Of a stretch of DNA of 10,197 nucleotides, positions 1-6,246 are shown piece after piece. The notes under the pieces were generated by a model, which was not told the origin of the DNA, did not search any database, and worked only from the letters and a program-made list of their open reading frames with translations. This DNA is from Actinomycetes bacterium. GTDB lineage: Bacteria > Actinomycetota > Acidimicrobiia > Acidimicrobiales > Acidimicrobiaceae. Position 1 is the stretch's first letter; each line of letters begins with the position of its first letter. Location of the stretch: the NCBI GenBank assembly GCA_021823385.1, contig JAKAOC010000040.1:1-10197 (forward strand), given 5' to 3'. The position numbers were made by a program, and so were the translations under genes.

Positions 1-828
1 GGCCGCTATGTCCTGGTGATCGAAGGCGGCATCCCGCTCGGGGAGAACGGCGGCTACTGCACCATTGGAGCCAGCGGCCAGACCTTCGTCGACGAGGTGC
101 GCGAGCTCTCCGGCGGCGCGGCGCTGGTGCTGGCAGCCGGCGCGTGCGCCTTCTACGGCGGCATTCCCGCCTCCAACCCCAACCCGACCGACGCGGTGGG
201 AGTCTCCTCGGTGGTAAGCGGCAAGCCGCTGATCAACATTCCCGCCTGCCCGATGAACCCGGTCAACTTCGTGGGGACGCTGATCCATTACATCCTGACC
301 GGCGCCGCCCCTGCGCTCGACTCGCTGGGAAGGCCGATCTGGGCTTTCGGAAACCTCATCCACAACAACTGCGAGCGCCGCGCCCACTTCGACGCCGGCG
401 AGTACGTACAGCACTGGGGCGACGTGGGGGCACAGAACAACTTCTGCCTCTACAAGATGGGCTGCAAAGGCCCGTTCACCTACAACAACTGCTCCATCGT
501 CCGCTACAACGAGGGCACGAACTGGCCGATCGGCGTCGGGCACGGCTGCATCGGCTGCTCCCAGCCCCAGTTCTGGGACACCCTCGCGTATGAGCGTCCC
601 ATGACCAATGCCAGCATCCACGCTCCCGGCCTGGCCGGCTGGGGCGTCGAGTCCAGCGCCGACAAGTTCGGCCTGGGACTGCTGGCCGTGGTGGGTGTCG
701 GAATCGTGGCCCATGCCATCGCCTCCGCCGCCGCGGGACACCGGGAGCGCCAAGCGCAGGAGCCGCCCAAAGCCGAGGCCAAAGCCGGATCGACTGAAGA
801 CCACCAGGGCACTGGCGGAGAGGAGTAA
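1..828 (+). CDS. hyaA: [NiFe]-hydrogenase small (FeS) subunit, 5'-truncated by window edge
   Basis: This is the C-terminal 275 residues of the electron-transfer subunit of a group 1 membrane-bound uptake hydrogenase. The reading frame is open from base 1, so the true start, the Tat signal and the first proximal-cluster cysteines are upstream. Numbering from base 1, Cys49 (GAC) and Cys83 (IPAC) match the later two proximal [4Fe-4S] ligands. His121, Cys124, Cys149 and Cys155 match the distal cluster, and Cys164, Cys183 and Cys186 (HGCIGC) match the medial [3Fe-4S] cluster. Residue 54, equivalent to the supernumerary Cys120 of E. coli Hyd-1, is Gly, which argues against an O2-tolerant [4Fe-3S] cluster; the Cys19 position is not visible. 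A hydrophobic helix at about 223-245 followed by a charged tail is the usual membrane anchor that docks to the cytochrome b. The TAA stop lies 2 nt before the large-subunit GTG. Family assignment is firm; subgroup is not. Confidence 0.96.
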   Translation, partial: GRYVLVIEGGIPLGENGGYCTIGASGQTFVDEVRELSGGAALVLAAGACAFYGGIPASNPNPTDAVGVSSVVSGKPLINIPACPMNPVNFVGTLIHYILTGAAPALDSLGRPIWAFGNLIHNNCERRAHFDAGEYVQHWGDVGAQNNFCLYKMGCKGPFTYNNCSIVRYNEGTNWPIGVGHGCIGCSQPQFWDTLAYERPMTNASIHAPGLAGWGVESSADKFGLGLLAVVGVGIVAHAIASAAAGHRERQAQEPPKAEAKAGSTEDHQGTGGEE

Positions 829-830
829 TC

Positions 831-2573
831 GTGGCATCGCGAATCGTCGTCGATCCCATCACCAGAATCGAGGGCCATCTCCGCATCGAGGCGGTTATGG
901 ACGACACCAACACGATCACTTCCGCCTACTCGGCGGGAACCATGTTCAGAGGAGTCGAGTTGATCCTGCAGGGCAGGGATCCGAGGGACGCGGGCCTACT
1001 GGCCATGCGCATCTGCGGAGTCTGCACCGGGGTGCACTACTGGACCAGCATTCGCGCCGTGGAGAACGCCTTCAACGTTCGCATACCCACCAATGCACGG
1101 CTGGTTCGCAACCTGATCACCGGCTCGCTCTTCATCCATGACCACCCCGTGCACTTCTACAACCTGCACGCTCTCGACTTCGTGGACATCGTCGCAGCAC
1201 TCTCGGCGGACCCGAAGAAGGCGGTCGACGTCGCATACAGCTACTCGAACGCCCCCTACAACGCCAGCGTCACCACCTACCAGGCGGTGCAGGCCAAACT
1301 GACCAGCCTTGCCAAGAGCAGCCTGGGCATCTTCGGCAACGCCTACTGGGGCAATCCCAGCTACCGGCTCACGCCGGAGGAGGACCTGGTTGCCGCGTCG
1401 CACTACCTGGACGCCCTCAACATGCAGCGCACGGCCGCCAAGATGATGGCCATCTTCGGAGGCAAGAACCCGCATCCGCAGTCCATCGTGGTGGGCGGGG
1501 TGACCTGCGTGGAGGACATCCAGAATCCCGAGCGCCTGGCCCAGTTCGGGACCTGGCTCGCCGAGATGACCAGCTTTGTCAACGGCGCCTACATGCCCGA
1601 CCTGCTCATGGTGGGCTCCAAGTACGCGGACGAGGCGCTTGCCGGCGTCGGCGAGGGCCTGGGCTCCTACATGGCCTATGGGCAGGGCCTGGAGATGGAC
1701 GACGACCCGATCGGCAAGGCCAAGAACCTCTTCCCGGCCGGCATCGTCCTGAACAAGGACCTGACCACGGTGCTCCCCTTCGACCAGTCCAAGGTGACCG
1801 AGGACGTCACCCACTCCTGGTACGAGGGCGACAGCGTCCTCCAGCCCTTCGACGGGGTCACCCGCCCCTACTACACGGGCCTCAACAAGGCCTCGGACGG
1901 CATCGCCTACCTCAAGACGAACGAGAAGTACTCCTGGCTCAAAGCCCCCAACTACGACGGTCAGCGCGTGGAGGTCGGCCCCTTGGCCCGGATGATCGTA
2001 GGCTACGCCTCGGGCGATCCCGCCATCAAGGCCAAGGTCGACGCGCTCCTGACGGCCGGGAACTTTCCCGCCACGGTGCTCTTCTCCACCATCGGCCGAA
2101 CCGCGGCCAGACTGGTGGAGACCCAGGTGGTCGCAGATGCAATGGTCGGATGGCTGAACGAGCTACAGCAGAACGCGGCCTCCGGCAACCTGGAGACCTG
2201 GACGCCATTCGACTTCGCCCAGGTCTCGGCAGAGGCCAAGGGTTACGGCTTCTCGGAAGCTCCTCGGGGTGCGCTCGGGCACTGGGTGAAAATCAGCGGC
2301 GGCAAGATCGAGAACTACCAGGCCGTGGTGCCAACCACCTGGAACGGCTCGCCACGGGACGGCCAGGGGCGCCCCGGCGCCTTCGAGTCGGCGCTGGTCG
2401 GCGTGAAGCTCGCCAAGGCCGACGAGCCACTGGAGATCCTACAGACGATCCACAGCTTCGACCCTTGCCTGGCCTGCGCAGTGCATCTCGTGGACGCACG
2501 CGGCAAAGACCTGGGCACATACTCGGTGGTCCCGACCGACGGCGCCTGCAGCGTCACCGGCTTCGGGGGCTAG
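831..2573 (+). CDS. hyaB: [NiFe]-hydrogenase large (catalytic) subunit
   Basis: This is the catalytic subunit carrying the Ni-Fe(CN)2CO site that splits H2; it partners the small subunit just upstream. The product has 580 residues, normal for the family. The GTG start is set by a GGAGAGGAG Shine-Dalgarno at 817-825, 5 nt upstream. The N-terminal DPITRIEGH supplies the conserved Glu14. The L1 motif RICGVCTGVH gives nickel/iron ligands Cys62 and Cys65, and the L2 motif DPCLACAVH gives Cys546 and Cys549. GHW, VVPTTWN and PRD segments near the C-terminus are also family signatures. The middle (for example GIFGNAYWG, EVGPLA) looks closest to HybC-like sequences as I recall them. Cleavage by the downstream protease is expected after His552. 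It would remove 28 residues, longer than the roughly 15 of E. coli HybC, and the tail contains one Cys. After the RICGVCTGVH motif the sequence reads YWTS, where ALAS is more usual. Confidence 0.98.
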   Translation: MASRIVVDPITRIEGHLRIEAVMDDTNTITSAYSAGTMFRGVELILQGRDPRDAGLLAMRICGVCTGVHYWTSIRAVENAFNVRIPTNARLVRNLITGSLFIHDHPVHFYNLHALDFVDIVAALSADPKKAVDVAYSYSNAPYNASVTTYQAVQAKLTSLAKSSLGIFGNAYWGNPSYRLTPEEDLVAASHYLDALNMQRTAAKMMAIFGGKNPHPQSIVVGGVTCVEDIQNPERLAQFGTWLAEMTSFVNGAYMPDLLMVGSKYADEALAGVGEGLGSYMAYGQGLEMDDDPIGKAKNLFPAGIVLNKDLTTVLPFDQSKVTEDVTHSWYEGDSVLQPFDGVTRPYYTGLNKASDGIAYLKTNEKYSWLKAPNYDGQRVEVGPLARMIVGYASGDPAIKAKVDALLTAGNFPATVLFSTIGRTAARLVETQVVADAMVGWLNELQQNAASGNLETWTPFDFAQVSAEAKGYGFSEAPRGALGHWVKISGGKIENYQAVVPTTWNGSPRDGQGRPGAFESALVGVKLAKADEPLEILQTIHSFDPCLACAVHLVDARGKDLGTYSVVPTDGACSVTGFGG

Positions 2574-2582
2574 GAGGCCGAT

Positions 2583-3350
2583 ATGAGCAAGAAAGAGCTC
2601 GAACTCCAGCCCGGCCCCGGGCCAAATGCGAGCGAGGAGCCGGTGGTGCAGGTCGTGAGGGTGCCGCGCATGACGGCGACCTGGCGGGCCATCCACTGGT
2701 TCCAGGCTCTGGCGGTGGTGGTGTGCTTCATCACCGGCCTCTACATCGCCAACCCGTATTACGCCCCCAACCCTACCTCGGCGGACGCGGCCACCTACTT
2801 CATGGCCTGGAACCGTGCAATTCACTTCTACGGGGCGCTGATCCTGGACGTATCGATGTTCCTCATCGCCTACCTGTACGTCTTTTCCACCAAGCACAAG
2901 GACATCACCGACCTGCGACCGAGCCCCGAGAACCTCACCCAGTTCAAGGAGGCCCTCCTAAACTTCGTCACCTTCAACCGGCGCAAGAGACTGGACACCT
3001 CCAAGCGGGACCCCTTCCTGGCGGTGCTGTTCCTCTTCTTCCACGTGGTGATGCTGACCCAGCTCTTCACCGGCTTTCAGCTTTACGTGGCGGCCTTCAG
3101 CGCCAACATCTCCACCGTCGGAAGCTGGTGGCCGAGGCTGCTCCACTTCGTCACCGATTGGACGCTCACCGTCTTCGGCGGCAACGTCGGGGTGCGTGAG
3201 ACCCACCTGGTTACGGCCTGGATCATCATCGCCTGGGCGGTGTTCCACATCTATTACGAGATATGGCGCTCGATCATGTGGAAGGAAGGCGACATCGTCA
3301 TCTCCTTCGGCGGCTACAAGTACGTGAAGCGAGGCGGTCCGCGGCAATGA
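2583..3350 (+). CDS. hyaC: Ni/Fe-hydrogenase b-type cytochrome subunit
   Basis: This is the integral-membrane cytochrome b (255 residues) that anchors the hydrogenase dimer and transfers electrons from the FeS chain to the quinone pool. Four hydrophobic segments are visible at about 34-56, 79-101, 144-170 and 207-226. Histidines within them or at their edges (His38, His81, His154, His208, His222) are candidates for the two haem b ligand sets; which ones actually bind cannot be decided here. The N-terminal 28 residues are polar and probably cytoplasmic. The loop from about 102 to 143 is charged. The ATG start follows an AGGAGG Shine-Dalgarno at 2572-2577 that overlaps the large-subunit stop codon, indicating translational coupling. 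The 3' end overlaps the next gene by 4 nt (ATGA). Order after small and large subunits matches hyaABC operons. Confidence 0.95.
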   Translation: MSKKELELQPGPGPNASEEPVVQVVRVPRMTATWRAIHWFQALAVVVCFITGLYIANPYYAPNPTSADAATYFMAWNRAIHFYGALILDVSMFLIAYLYVFSTKHKDITDLRPSPENLTQFKEALLNFVTFNRRKRLDTSKRDPFLAVLFLFFHVVMLTQLFTGFQLYVAAFSANISTVGSWWPRLLHFVTDWTLTVFGGNVGVRETHLVTAWIIIAWAVFHIYYEIWRSIMWKEGDIVISFGGYKYVKRGGPRQ

Positions 3351-3880
3351 CCGAGCCACGCGTCGTGGGAATGGGCAACATCCTCTACAGGGACGAGGGC
3401 ATCGGAGTCTATGCCGCCAAGTGCATCGCCGAATGTTTCACGTTCGAACCCGAAGTCGAGGTCGTCGACGGCGGACTGGCCGGCTTCGGGTTGATGGAGA
3501 TGATCGGCGAAGACGGCCCGGTCATCGTGATGGATGCCGTGGCCACCGAGGCCGAGCCGGGGTCCATCTATCGGCTCGACTCGGGGATACTCGGCGATCT
3601 CGGCCCAAGCATGCGTCCAACGGCGCACGAGGTCGATCCGGTGCACCTTTTCAAGCTCTCCGCCGGCCTCGGCACGCCGATCGACATGGTGCTGATCGGC
3701 ATAGTCCCGGGCGACGCGCTCAGCTTCGAACTGGGCCTCACCCCAGAGCTGGAGGCGCGCTTCGAGGAGTTCGTCCTCACCGGGGTGAACGAGCTGGCGC
3801 GCCTTGGTGTAAAGGCCACCCAGGTCCGCAGGATCGAGATCTCCGAGATAGTCCGCTCCCTCTCGGAGGTTCCCAGATGA
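3347..3880 (+). CDS. hybD: Hydrogenase maturation endopeptidase (HyaD/HybD family)
   Basis: This is the Ni-dependent processing protease (177 residues) that clips the C-terminal extension of the large subunit once nickel is inserted, locking the active site. The N-terminal GMGNILYRDEGIGV motif is diagnostic. The three metal-binding residues of E. coli HybD (Glu16, Asp62, His93) map to Glu17, Asp63 (VIVMDAV) and His94 (TAHEVD). VDGG at 40-43 and the GLTPEL segment near 128-133 also fit. The frame is open further upstream, but the ATG at 3347 is preferred: the motif starts about 8 residues later, length matches the family, and it overlaps the cytochrome stop as ATGA, consistent with coupled translation. 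Only a weak GAGG-type Shine-Dalgarno (around 3331) is present. The protein runs about 14 residues longer than HybD at the C-terminus. The substrate is presumably the large subunit at 831-2573. Confidence 0.95.
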   Translation: MTEPRVVGMGNILYRDEGIGVYAAKCIAECFTFEPEVEVVDGGLAGFGLMEMIGEDGPVIVMDAVATEAEPGSIYRLDSGILGDLGPSMRPTAHEVDPVHLFKLSAGLGTPIDMVLIGIVPGDALSFELGLTPELEARFEEFVLTGVNELARLGVKATQVRRIEISEIVRSLSEVPR

Positions 3881-4641
3881 GCGAGTTCCCCCGTCTCTCG
3901 GAAGCGCTGGCGCGCTACGGCATGGTGGACCAGGCGGTAGCTGTGGCCTGGCTCTCCTTCGACGACCCGAACTCCATGATCGCCGCGGTGGACCCCGACG
4001 GAAAGGTATCCCCGCTAATCGGCTTCAGCGCGCTTCCCATGCGCGGCGCCGACCTGCTCGCAGCGGTGGCCGGCATCGACGAGAACGGCCCTCGCCTGGT
4101 GGCCAACTACCGGCGCGCCTTCCCGGAGCTGGCTGCTTCCGTCGAGGCCTTCGACTCAGGTGTTGGCGCAATCGCATCCTCGGCACCCGGCTGGCTGTTC
4201 GCCGCCACTTCGCTGGTGATCGGGATGCAGGAGGGTGACGTGGCCGCGGCCATGGCACCTGATCCCGAGGCGGTCGAGGTGGACACCTTCGTTGCCCCCG
4301 GCGCCGGGCATTACCACCTCGAAAGCGCCCGGCTGGTGCGCAGTGTCATGAGCTACCGGATCGCGGGCGTGGAGCGCCACGTTCTTGGCCGCTCCGTCTT
4401 CGTCTCCCTCGGCAATTTCGTGGGTACCGCGATGGTACGGCTTCTCAAGGACTGGCAGCCCCGGGCCATCGTTTGCGCCGGTAACCTGTTCGCACAGAAC
4501 CGAATCCTGCGCGAACAGACCCGGTCGGCTCTCGCGACGGTGCGCGTCCCCGTCTACTTCCCATCGCTCGACGACCCGGAAAATGCACTGGTGGCCGAAG
4601 AAGAGCTGCTAAGCATTCGGGTAGGGCCACGTTCCGGCTAG
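3877..4641 (+). CDS. Unrecognised hydrogenase-operon protein; C-terminus faintly HypF/Kae1-like
   Basis: I do not recognise this 254-residue soluble protein with confidence. The ATG at 3877 overlaps the protease stop (ATGA) and has a good GGAGGT Shine-Dalgarno at 3865-3870, so it is a real operon member. The N-terminal half (1-120) is acidic and alanine-rich, with no motif I can name. The last third carries the segment IVCAGNLFAQNRIL (about residues 203-216) and then VPVYFPS. This resembles the C-terminal Kae1-like carbamoyltransferase region of HypF (pattern SGGVxxNRLL followed by a pattern like LLFPQ), but the second Gly is Asn and I see no HypF acylphosphatase, zinc-finger or YrdC parts. 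No signal peptide, membrane helix or CxxC is visible. Position between the protease and hypC suggests a role in maturation or assembly; that is inference from context. It could also be a degenerate, non-catalytic ASKHA-fold scaffold. Confidence 0.82.
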   Translation: MSEFPRLSEALARYGMVDQAVAVAWLSFDDPNSMIAAVDPDGKVSPLIGFSALPMRGADLLAAVAGIDENGPRLVANYRRAFPELAASVEAFDSGVGAIASSAPGWLFAATSLVIGMQEGDVAAAMAPDPEAVEVDTFVAPGAGHYHLESARLVRSVMSYRIAGVERHVLGRSVFVSLGNFVGTAMVRLLKDWQPRAIVCAGNLFAQNRILREQTRSALATVRVPVYFPSLDDPENALVAEEELLSIRVGPRSG

Positions 4642-4678
4642 AAGGCTCGGGGCGGACAGGAAAGTTGGAGAATCCGAC

Positions 4679-4924
4679 ATGTGCGTCAGCATCCCAGGAA
4701 CGGTCCGAAGCATCGACGGGCCGGTGGCAATGGTCGAACTGGCAGGTGAGGTCCGCCCCTACAACGGCCTGCTCTTTCCCGAGCTCGAAGGCGGCGAGCG
4801 GGTGCTCGTCCACGCCGGCATGGTGATCCAGATCCTCACCCCCGAAGAGGCGTCCGAGATCGATGCGGCCTTCGAGGAGCTCCTGCGCCTTGACGCCGGT
4901 TGGACCGCCCAGAGCGAGGAGTAG
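4679..4924 (+). CDS. hypC: HypC/HybG/HupF-family hydrogenase assembly chaperone
   Basis: This small maturation chaperone (81 residues) works with HypD to build the Fe(CN)2CO unit and delivers it to the large-subunit precursor. It begins MCVSIPGTV, the family signature, with the essential Cys2 exposed after Met removal. The VLVHAGMVIQ segment at about 41-50 matches the conserved VHxGFAI region. The C-terminal 25 residues form an acidic predicted helix. The ATG start follows TTGGAG at 4665-4670, 8 nt upstream. It lies 37 nt after the preceding gene. The next gene starts in the same reading frame two codons after the TAG stop. The central region is shorter and diverges from E. coli HypC, so it may be a dedicated copy for this hydrogenase. 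Confidence 0.95.
   Translation: MCVSIPGTVRSIDGPVAMVELAGEVRPYNGLLFPELEGGERVLVHAGMVIQILTPEEASEIDAAFEELLRLDAGWTAQSEE
4916..4921 (+). promoter_or_regulatory. Shine-Dalgarno that decides a TTG start
   Basis: GAGGAG lies inside the last hypC codons and ends 6 nt before TTG at 4928. It is the only good ribosome site near the beginning of the downstream gene and supports the TTG as initiator with translation coupled to hypC. Confidence 0.7.
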
Positions 4925-4927
4925 GGC

Positions 4928-5695
4928 TTGGAGCCCGACCCCGGCCGCGCGGAGGACTCCGCCGCGCGCGGAAGGCGCCGCTTCGCGCTTTACGCCTATC
5001 CGCCCAACGAGCTCGGCTACTGCGGACCCGACGACCCGGCCATGCTGACTGCCGCCGCCAGGGCGGGTGCCTTGACCGAAGGCGGGGTGGACGCCATTGC
5101 GCGCCAGTTCAGCGGAGCCTGGCCCTACCTTCAGCTGATCGCCCGCGCCAACGGACTGGCCGATCCCCTCGACGACACCGTGGTCGATGCCTACTGGCTG
5201 GGCGGGGAGATGGCCTCGCGCGTTGCCGCGCACGACTTTGCTGCCTCGTCGGTAGCCCAGATGGAAATTCGTACCGGACGCGGCGAGGCGGAGCTCGTCT
5301 CCCCTCTGGGCCGGGGCGCACCACTCCAGCACAACTACCACGTGTTGGTGGTCTACCCCTGGCTGGGCGTCCTGCGCAGGGGTGGCCCGGCCAAGGTTCT
5401 ATCCATACTGGAAGACTGCAGGATCCGCAAGGGTGTGGTCCTTGGCATCGAGGGGACCCATGCCTGGGTGGAGAGCCGTGAGCTCGTTTTCGACGGGCAT
5501 TCGCTCGCAGAGGGCGAGTTGCGCACGGAGAAGGTGCGAGTGGGAATGCCGGCCATGCTCGGCGACGCCGGCGGCCGGCCAAGCGTAGGTGATACCGTCT
5601 CACTGCATTGGGACTGGTTATGTGAGGCGCTCACTCCCGATGCCACCGCTCGGTTGGAGGACTCGACGACGCGTGTGTTGGCGGCGCTGGCGTAA
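4928..5695 (+). CDS. Hydrogenase-associated protein, DUF6390-like
   Basis: This 255-residue soluble protein resembles the DUF6390 family of unknown function, which I recall next to hypC in actinobacterial hydrogenase loci; I could not check this by search. The recognisable block is near the N-terminus, YAYPPNELGYCGPDD at about residues 18-32, with a single conserved-looking Cys27. A WPYLQLIA segment follows at about 63-70, then DPLDDTVVDAYWLG near 79-92. The second half contains a HNYHVLVVYPW segment (about 138-148) and a run of beta-type hydrophobic strands. No membrane segment, signal peptide or known cofactor motif is visible. It starts at TTG, 3 nt after the hypC stop and in the same frame, and is the last gene of the operon. 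A role in hydrogenase maturation or regulation is inferred from position only. Confidence 0.85.
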   Translation: MEPDPGRAEDSAARGRRRFALYAYPPNELGYCGPDDPAMLTAAARAGALTEGGVDAIARQFSGAWPYLQLIARANGLADPLDDTVVDAYWLGGEMASRVAAHDFAASSVAQMEIRTGRGEAELVSPLGRGAPLQHNYHVLVVYPWLGVLRRGGPAKVLSILEDCRIRKGVVLGIEGTHAWVESRELVFDGHSLAEGELRTEKVRVGMPAMLGDAGGRPSVGDTVSLHWDWLCEALTPDATARLEDSTTRVLAALA

Positions 5696-5734
5696 AACGC
5701 TCCTTCGGCCCCGGGATAGGAATCTCCTGCTCAC

Positions 5735-5751
5735 CTGCCGGACACCGGCGG
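5735..5751 (+). terminator. Weak hairpin after the hydrogenase operon
   Basis: A GCCGG-ACA-CCGGC stem (extendable to 7 bp with one G-T pair) lies 40 nt after the stop of the last operon gene. There is no T-run after it. It may stall or protect the transcript 3' end in a GC-rich organism, but it could equally be chance. Confidence 0.25.
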
Positions 5752-5955
5752 AAACAGTGGCGTCGGAGCCCGTCCGCGCCCCGGCGATGCGGGCGCCGTG
5801 ACCCATGCCCACCTCGACCCGGCCGCGGGTAGCCACCGCGGTCCGAGGTCCGGCACCCGCCCGAGGACCCCCAGGCAGCCGTAACCGCCTCCGCGACGGG
5901 TCCGCGTCAGAATCCCGCTGCATGTCAAGAAATGGCGGCCCGGGAAGTGCCTCGC

Positions 5956-5972
5956 GGCGGGTGGGACCCGTC
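5956..5972. other. Small GC-rich inverted repeat
   Basis: CGGGT-GGG-ACCCG forms a 5-bp stem, extendable to 7 bp with one G-T pair. There is no adjacent T-run on either strand. Function is unknown; it is one of a few such structures in the convergent intergenic gap. Confidence 0.25.
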
Positions 5973-6093
5973 AGACCCCTCCAGGTCGCATGCGGCGCCT
6001 TTGTCACCAAATCCACAGCCGATAAGCCATCGTCCCGGTATCAAAGTTGGGCTCGGTCGCCACTGCGCGGACCCGGCGCGATAACATCGGTGA

Positions 6094-6131
6094 AGATTCT
6101 CTAGGTGCCACGCGAATCTGCACAAGATTCG
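6094..6131. repeat. Three alternating complementary arms (AGATTC / GAATCT / AGATTC)
   Basis: A perfect 7-bp inverted repeat, CGAATCT (6113-6119) and AGATTCG (6125-6131), encloses a 5-nt loop. A second copy of AGATTC lies upstream at 6094-6099, so the central arm could pair with either neighbour, giving two mutually exclusive hairpins. It is relatively AT-rich for this region. It lies about 115 nt beyond the stop of the - strand EAL gene and about 400 nt beyond the hydrogenase operon. No T-run follows, so a role as terminator or protein-binding site is speculative. Confidence 0.4.
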
Positions 6132-6246
6132 GGACACAATCTCGGAAAACCAGACGATCGACCAGGTTGACGACACCGGCCCGGGGCCCGACATTTATCT
6201 CCGAGCCCCCGCCATGCGCCTTCGGCGTGGAGAACCTTAGCCGGGT

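Larger units (their letters stand above)
5696..6246 (+). other. Intergenic region between convergent genes, no gene seen
   Basis: This 551-nt stretch separates the end of the hydrogenase operon from the 3' end of the EAL gene. The open frames in it (for example 5805-6104 on + and 5925-6194 on -) translate to Arg/Pro/Gly/Ser-rich low-complexity sequence with no start signals, as expected for random frames in high-GC DNA. No tRNA, rRNA or CRISPR was recognised. It contains several small inverted repeats but none followed by a T-run, so no classical rho-independent terminator is seen for either flanking gene. Confidence 0.65.

Noticed and set aside
996..1814. A 272-codon - strand frame inside the hydrogenase large-subunit gene
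   Set aside because: It is antisense to an unambiguous hydrogenase gene and translates to a His/Val/Gly-rich shadow of its codon bias.
3263..3346. An upstream extension of the protease reading frame
   Set aside because: It would lie inside the cytochrome gene and add about 28 Arg/His-rich residues before the conserved GxGN motif; the ATGA overlap start fits the family length.
5805..6104. A + strand open frame of 99 codons in the convergent gap
   Set aside because: It has Arg/Pro/Gly/Ser-rich composition, no Shine-Dalgarno and no motif; overlapping open frames exist on the other strand, typical of random high-GC DNA.
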